13,557 nt of DNA from JBFKPQ01 sp041628225 (GTDB lineage: Bacteria; Actinomycetota; Acidimicrobiia; Spongiisociales; JAENVV01). Below, one piece after another: positions 6,763 to 12,000 of the stretch (position 1 is its first letter; each line of letters starts with the position of its first letter). The notes below the pieces were generated by a model. That model made no database searches and was not told the DNA's origin. It worked only from the letters and a program-made list of their open reading frames with translations. Position numbers and translations under genes: made by a program. Location of the stretch: the NCBI GenBank assembly GCA_041628225.1, contig JBFKPQ010000057.1, positions 1 to 13,557 of the forward strand, in the 5' to 3' direction.

Positions 6763-7518
6763 ATGGACGACGTGTTCAAGGCGCTCAACGATCGGAGCCG
6801 GCGGCTGCTGCTCGACGCCCTGTTCACGCGTGATGGCCGCACGCTCGGCGAGCTCACCGAGTTGCTGCCGGAGATGACCCGCTATGGCGTCATGAACCAC
6901 CTTCGGGTGCTCGAAGACGCCGGGCTCATTACCACACGCAAGGCGGGGAGGTCGAAGCTCCACTACTTGAACGCCGTCCCCATCCGGCTGATCCACGACC
7001 GGTGGATCAGCAAGTACACCGAGCCGCAGGTGGACGCCCTGAGCCGCCTGAAGGCCCACCTGGAAGGAGAGGACATGTCCGAGCCAACCCACATCTACCA
7101 AGTGATCATCAACGTGGCGCCCACGAAGGTGTGGAACGCCATCACCGACGGCGACATCACGCAGCAGTATTTCTACGGGACTCGCGTGGAGTCGGATTGG
7201 GAGAAAGGTTCGTCGATCGCCTACTACATGCCGGACGGGTCGGTGGCGTCGGACGGGGAGATCCTCGACATCGTCGAGGGCGAATGGGTCGACATGACGT
7301 TCCAGGCTCGCTGGGATCCCGATCTCGTGGCCGAAGGTCCGGCTCGGGAGATCTGGCGGGTCGAGGACTTCAACGGTGCCGCCAAGCTGACCATCGAGCT
7401 GTATGACGCGCCGGTCGGATCGAAGACCTACGACGACTTCGTCAACGGCTTCCCGTACATCGTGTCGGGGATGAAGACACTGCTCGAGACGGGCCAGACC
7501 CTGCCGTCGCCGTACTGA
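6763..7518 (+). CDS. ArsR-family winged-helix regulator fused to an SRPBCC/AHSA1-type ligand-binding domain
   Basis: 251 residues. Residues 1-100 are an ArsR-type winged helix: FKALNDRSRRLLLDAL (helix 1-2), the recognition helix around TRYGVMNHLRVLEDAGLI (39-56), then the wing TTRKAGRSKLHYLN (57-70). Residues about 106-251 are an AHSA1-like SRPBCC (START-related) hydrophobic-pocket domain with the typical VAPTKVWNAITDGD and YFYGTRVESDWEKGS. The protein has no cysteine at all, which argues against the thiol metal sensing of classic ArsR/SmtB proteins; a small hydrophobic ligand bound by the SRPBCC half is more likely (inference). It probably represses its own promoter through the overlapping palindrome. 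A strong Shine-Dalgarno precedes Met105, exactly at the domain junction. It lies 48 bases after glpK and 57 before pgsA, so it could regulate the lipid genes around it. Confidence 0.93.
   Translation: MDDVFKALNDRSRRLLLDALFTRDGRTLGELTELLPEMTRYGVMNHLRVLEDAGLITTRKAGRSKLHYLNAVPIRLIHDRWISKYTEPQVDALSRLKAHLEGEDMSEPTHIYQVIINVAPTKVWNAITDGDITQQYFYGTRVESDWEKGSSIAYYMPDGSVASDGEILDIVEGEWVDMTFQARWDPDLVAEGPAREIWRVEDFNGAAKLTIELYDAPVGSKTYDDFVNGFPYIVSGMKTLLETGQTLPSPY
7062..7077 (+). promoter_or_regulatory. Internal Shine-Dalgarno and ATG at the ArsR/SRPBCC domain junction
   Basis: GGAAGGAGAGG (7062-7072) lies before an in-frame ATG at 7075 (Met105), with 5 bases between AAGGAG and ATG. It is the best ribosome-binding site in the window and sits precisely where the SRPBCC domain begins. 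A free SRPBCC protein of 147 residues (7075-7518) could be made in addition to the fusion. Its residues also read as the natural linker HLEGEDM, so chance is possible. Confidence 0.5.
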
Positions 7519-7524
7519 GCGTCC

Positions 7525-7562
7525 CGGTCGGGGAGCCGGCGGTAACATCGGCTCCCCGACCG
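7525..7562 (+). other. Perfect 14-bp hairpin between the ArsR-SRPBCC gene and pgsA
   Basis: CGGTCGGGGAGCCG (7525-7538) pairs without mismatch with CGGCTCCCCGACCG (7549-7562) around a 10-base loop. It begins 6 bases after the upstream stop codon, so it may end that transcript, but no T-run follows. Its base directly abuts AGGAGA, the Shine-Dalgarno of pgsA (7563-7568), so it could also influence pgsA translation. A TAACAT hexamer (7543-7548) in the loop could serve as a -10, without a recognisable -35. Confidence 0.7.
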
Positions 7563-7575
7563 AGGAGAACCGCTC

Positions 7576-8118
7576 ATCTCGCTACCCGACCAGCTGGCCA
7601 CGGCGAGGATCCTCCTCACCCCCGTCGTCATGGTGCTCATCGTCAGGGACGTGTCACCGTGGTTGGCCTTCGTGCTGTTCGCTGTTGCCGCCTTCACGGA
7701 CTTCCTCGACGGATATCTCGCCCGCAGATGGGGCCTCACGACCGTGCTGGGCGCCTTCTTGGACTCGACCGCCGACAAGCTGCTGGTCACCGGGGTGCTC
7801 ATGGCGCTCATCAGCGTCGACCGCGCCTCGATCTGGGTGGCGCTCATCATCGTTCTCCGCGAGTTCGTCGTCATGGCGCTGCGAGGCCTGGCGGCCATCG
7901 AGGGCGAACTGGTGCGGCCCTCGGTGTGGGGCAAGCTGAAGGCCGTCGTCCAGTTCGTGGCGATCGGGTTCGCCATCATCCGCTTCTCCGACCCCGTCGG
8001 ACCCCTCTTCTTCGACGAATACCTCATGTGGGGCGCCGCGGCCATCACGGTCCTGTCCGGCTGGCATTACGTCGCCCGGTTCTGGGAGACCGCCCGGCGC
8101 GTCGACTCGGCGGCGTGA
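7576..8118 (+). CDS. pgsA: CDP-alcohol phosphatidyltransferase, PgsA-type (CDP-diacylglycerol-glycerol-3-phosphate 3-phosphatidyltransferase), apparent ATC start
   Basis: 180 residues counted from ATC 7576. The family motif D-x2-DG-x2-AR-x8-G-x3-D-x3-D is complete: D42, D45, G46, A49, R50, G59, D63 and D67. Four to five membrane helices follow from hydrophobicity. The opening LPDQLATARILLTP is the conserved PgsA N-terminus (P-N-x-L-T-x2-R), so translation must begin before it. Between the upstream in-frame stop (TAA at 7543) and Met19 (7630) there is no ATG, GTG or TTG; the ATC at 7576 sits 7 bases after AGGAGA (7563-7568) and is the likely start. Expected reaction: CDP-diacylglycerol plus glycerol-3-phosphate gives phosphatidylglycerol-phosphate, at the membrane. 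Related enzymes using inositol phosphate or another alcohol have the same motif, so the alcohol is inferred. The next gene starts inside its stop codon (GTGA). Confidence 0.85.
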   Translation: MSLPDQLATARILLTPVVMVLIVRDVSPWLAFVLFAVAAFTDFLDGYLARRWGLTTVLGAFLDSTADKLLVTGVLMALISVDRASIWVALIIVLREFVVMALRGLAAIEGELVRPSVWGKLKAVVQFVAIGFAIIRFSDPVGPLFFDEYLMWGAAAITVLSGWHYVARFWETARRVDSAA

Positions 8119-9080
8119 CCCGCGCCTTCATCACCGGCGGGTCGGGCGTCGTCGGCCGGGCCGTCGTCGCCACGTACCGCGCGGCCGGTTGGGAGGTCGC
8201 CGCGCTGGCCCGATCCGAGGCGGCCGGCCACACGCTGCGCCAATTGGGAGCCGACGTGGTGGCTGGCGACCTGTTCTCTTCTCGGGTCCTCACAGCCGCG
8301 ATGGAGGGTGCCGACGTCGTCGTGCACGTCGCCGGACTCAACACGGTGTGCTCCGACCGCGCCGCCGACCTACATCGCGTCAACGTCGATGGCACTCGCA
8401 ACGTCGTGCGGGCGGCTGCCGCGGCCGGCGCCGGACGCTTGGTGCACACGTCGTCGGCGACCGTGTTCGGCTCCCGGGGAGGCTCGTCGTGGAACGCCTA
8501 CGCCGAGAGCAAGTTCCTCGCCGACGAAGTCGTGAAGATCGAAGCGACCGGCCTGGGCCTCCCGTACGTGCTCATCGCGCCGTCGTCGGTGCAGGGTCCC
8601 GGTCGTGCGACCGGTACCGGCAAACTGATCGCCGACACGGTGGCGGGACGGCTGCGCGTCCTCGTCGACTCGACCTTCAGCATCGTCGACATCGACGACT
8701 GCGCGGTCGCCCATCTCGCGGCTGCCACGACCGACGCGGTGGGCGGACCCCATCTGGTGTCGGGCTTTTCGACCACGGCCCGAGAAGCGGTGGCGCGGTT
8801 GGCGGACATCGCCGGACTCGACCTCGCCGTGCGATTCGTTCCTGCTCGACTGGCCGGTCTGGCCGCGCCACTGGCGGGAATCGCCGGCCGCCTGACCGGT
8901 CAGGAACTGTGTCCCGCCATGGTACGGACACTCACGCGACCCCACCTGTACGACGGGACGGCGGCCGCGCAGACCCTGAGGATCTCGTATCGATCGGCGG
9001 ACGACACGTACCGTCGTCTCCTCGAGTGGCTGCGCGACGAAGGTTTCGTCGAGCGGCCGCTACCGGGGCTCGACCACTAG
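8115..9080 (+). CDS. NAD-dependent epimerase/dehydratase (extended SDR, 3beta-HSD/dihydroflavonol-reductase-like)
   Basis: 321 residues from a GTG at 8115 that overlaps the pgsA stop by 4 bases (GTGA), so the pair is translationally coupled. The Rossmann motif TGGSGVVG (7-14) has the extended-SDR spacing G8-x2-G11-x2-G14. VVVHVAG (68-74) is the family's fourth-strand motif, the catalytic Ser is probably within HTSSATVFG (111-119), and the YxxxK pair is Y129 and K133 in YAESK. PSSVQGPG (157-163) and the later FSIVDIDDCAVAH (188-200) fit NAD-dependent epimerase/3beta-hydroxysteroid dehydrogenase relatives, including HpnA-like proteins of hopanoid clusters. The exact substrate cannot be read from sequence; a sugar, sterol-like or polyisoprenoid-linked compound is possible. 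Its stop shares the bases CTA with the stop of the convergent surface-protein gene, leaving no room for a terminator. Confidence 0.88.
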   Translation: MTRAFITGGSGVVGRAVVATYRAAGWEVAALARSEAAGHTLRQLGADVVAGDLFSSRVLTAAMEGADVVVHVAGLNTVCSDRAADLHRVNVDGTRNVVRAAAAAGAGRLVHTSSATVFGSRGGSSWNAYAESKFLADEVVKIEATGLGLPYVLIAPSSVQGPGRATGTGKLIADTVAGRLRVLVDSTFSIVDIDDCAVAHLAAATTDAVGGPHLVSGFSTTAREAVARLADIAGLDLAVRFVPARLAGLAAPLAGIAGRLTGQELCPAMVRTLTRPHLYDGTAAAQTLRISYRSADDTYRRLLEWLRDEGFVERPLPGLDH

Positions 9081-12000
9081 CGGCCGACCGCCGGCTCGTC
9101 GGCGAACCGCACGAGCAGGGCGCCGGCGCCCAACAGCAGCAAGGCCAACATCAGCCACAACTCGGTGCCGAGTCCGGTGACCGCCAACGCCTGGATGACG
9201 ATGGCGAGCACGACGGTCGTGCACGCTCCGGCGTCGTCGCAGATCTCGACGGTGAACACGTAGTTGCCGAGCACGTTGCTCGTGCCTGAGAAGGTGCCGT
9301 CAGGATTGAGCGTCACCCCGGGCGGCAGCGAGCCGGAGACCAGTGTGAACGTGATCACTCCGCCTTCGACGTCGGTGGCCAGGAGCGGCGGAATCGTGTC
9401 GCCCGGACCCACCACGATCATGGTCGGGCTGGTGATGGTCGGCGGATCGTTGATCGGCACGACGGTGACGGTGACCGTGACCGTCTCACAACTCGTGCCG
9501 AGACCACCGATCTCGGGCGGGAAGTCGCACACCTCGTAGGTGAAGGTGTCGACACCGGAGAAGTCGGGGTCCGGTGTGTACGTGATGGTGCCGCCCGGAT
9601 TCACCACCACGGTGCCGTTGGCGGGCTGCGTGACGGTGCCGAGGTAGAGCTGTTCGCCGGCGGGGTCGGCGTCATTGGCGAGGACCGCGATCGTCACCGG
9701 GGTGTCCTCGTCGGTGACCGCGAAGTCGGGTGCGCCGAGCGGAGGCGGGTTGCCGACGTCGATCGTCACGGTCGCCTGTGAGCAGGCGCCGGCGTCGTCG
9801 CACACCTCGTACGTGAAGGTGTCCATGCCGGTGAAGCCGGCGTTCGGGGTGTAGGTCACGACGCCCGTGACCGGGTCGACGCTCACCGAACCATTCGCCG
9901 GACCCGACACGACCGACACGGTGGCCGGGTCGAGTGCGTTCTCGGGGTCGACATCGTTGGCGAGCACGTCGATGTCGACGGGGGTCGCCACCGACGTGAC
10001 GGCGGCGTCGTCGACCGCCGTGGGAAGCCCATTGACCCGGATCGACACGGACACCACCGAGCAGGCGCCCGAGTCGTCGCATACCTCGTACGTGAAGGTG
10101 TCGATGCCGACGAATCCCGGTGGCGGCGTGTAGGTGACCGTTCCGTCCGGCTCGATCACCACGGTGCCGAGCGGTGGCGTCGGGAAGCCGGTGATCGTCA
10201 GCGGGTCACCCTCTGGATCGGTGTCGTTGGCGAGCAGGTCGACGTTGACAGACGTTCCTTCATCGACCGTGAGGACATCGGGCATGGCATCTGGAGCGCC
10301 ATTCACGGACATCACCACGGTCCCGATGCTGCAGGCGCCGAGGCTGTCACACACTTCGTAGCTGAAGGCGTCGGTGCCCCAGAAACCCGGGTCGGGTGTG
10401 TACTCGATGGTCCCATCCGGGTTGACGGTCACCGTTCCGTTGGCGGGGCTCGACACGATCGACACCGACGCCGGGTCGAGCCCGTCGGGATCGGAGTCGT
10501 TGGCCAGCACGTCGACCACCGTCGCGGTGCCCTCGTTGGTGGATGCGGCGTCGTCGACGACGGCCGGCGGGCCGTTGACACTCATCGTCACGGTGGCGGT
10601 GCTGCACGCTCCGTCGTCATCGCACACCTCGTAGGTGAACGTGTCGGTTCCCACGAAGCCGGGGTTGGACGTGTACGTGACTTCGCCAGTGACCGGGTCC
10701 ACACCGATGGTGCCGTTGGAGGGACCGGCGACGACCGACACCGTGGCCGGGTCGAGCGTGCCGTCCGGGTCGGAGTCGTTGGCCAGGACGTCGATCACGA
10801 CGGGAACGCCCGACTCGGCGTCGGCGGTATCGTCGCCCACCACGGGCAGGGCGTTCACGCCGACGGTCACCGTTGCGGTATTGCAGGCACCGGCGTCGTC
10901 ACAGGCCTCGTAGGTGAACGTGTCCGTCCCGAAGAATCCGGGGCCCGGCGTGTACGTGACTTCGCCGGTGACCGGATCGACGACGACCGTGCCGCTCGTG
11001 GGTCCGGACACGACGCTGACAGACGTCGGATCGATGAACCCGTCCGGGTCGGAGTCGTTGGCGAGCACGTCGATCACGACGGCCGAGCCCTCGTCGGTGG
11101 CGGCGGTGTCGTCGACGATCACCGGCGGTGCATTCACCGTGACGGTGACGGTGGCCGTCGAGCACTCGACAGGAACCCCGTCGTCACAGACTTCGTAGGT
11201 GTACGTGTCGATGCCCACAAAGCCCGGCGGCGGCGTGTACGTGATCGTGTTGTCGGGATTGATGACCGCGGTGGCGCCGGCGGTCAGCCCGGTCACCTGA
11301 GTCACGCTCATGACGCCGCCCTCGGGGTCGATGTCGTTGGCGAGCACATCGGTCGTGACCGGCGTGTCTTGGTCGGTGGCGGCCACATCATCGACGGCGG
11401 CGGGCGGATCGTTGAGGACGGGGTCGTCGATCACGACGGTCACGGTCGCGGTGTCGCACTGGGCGGGTGTGGCCGAGTCGCACACCTCGTAGGTGAAGGT
11501 GTCGACGCCGACGAAACCGGGATCGGGGGTGTAGGTGATGGCACCGGTCACCGGATCGACGGCCGTCGCACCGTTGGCCGGGCCGGACAGAACGGAGACA
11601 GACGTCGGGTCCAGCAGACCTTCGGGGTCGGAGTCGTTGGCGAGCACGTCGATCGCGACCGGCGTGGCCGGAGGGGTGACCGCACCGTCGTCGACGGCGG
11701 TCGGGGCTCCGTCGACGGTGACCGTCACCGTCTCGATCGAGCACGCCCCCGAGGCGTCACAGACCTCGTAGGTGAAGGTGTCGGTGCCCGAGAATCCAGG
11801 GGCCGGGGTGTAGTCGACGAGCCCGCCCGAGATCACGGCGGTGCCGAAGGTCGGAGCGGTCGGAATCGACGTCAGGGTCAGCGGATCGGTCTCGGGATCG
11901 GTGTCGTTGGCGAGCACGTCGATCGACACGAGTGTCCCTTCGTTGGTGACGGCCGTGTCGGGCGTCGTGTCGGGTGCGCCGTTGACCGTGACCGTCACGG

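Noticed and set aside
7525..7562. Hairpin as a standard intrinsic terminator
   Set aside because: No T-run follows the stem; the next bases are the purine-rich Shine-Dalgarno of pgsA. A terminating role cannot be excluded but is not shown.
7659..8114. Upstream extension of the SDR frame through pgsA
   Set aside because: The Rossmann motif begins 7 residues after GTG 8115, and the upstream text is Arg/His-rich shadow of pgsA in another frame.
7630..8118. ATG 7630 as the pgsA start, giving 162 residues
   Set aside because: It would remove the conserved N-terminal LPDQLATARILL segment and has no Shine-Dalgarno; AGGAGA lies correctly spaced for the ATC at 7576.
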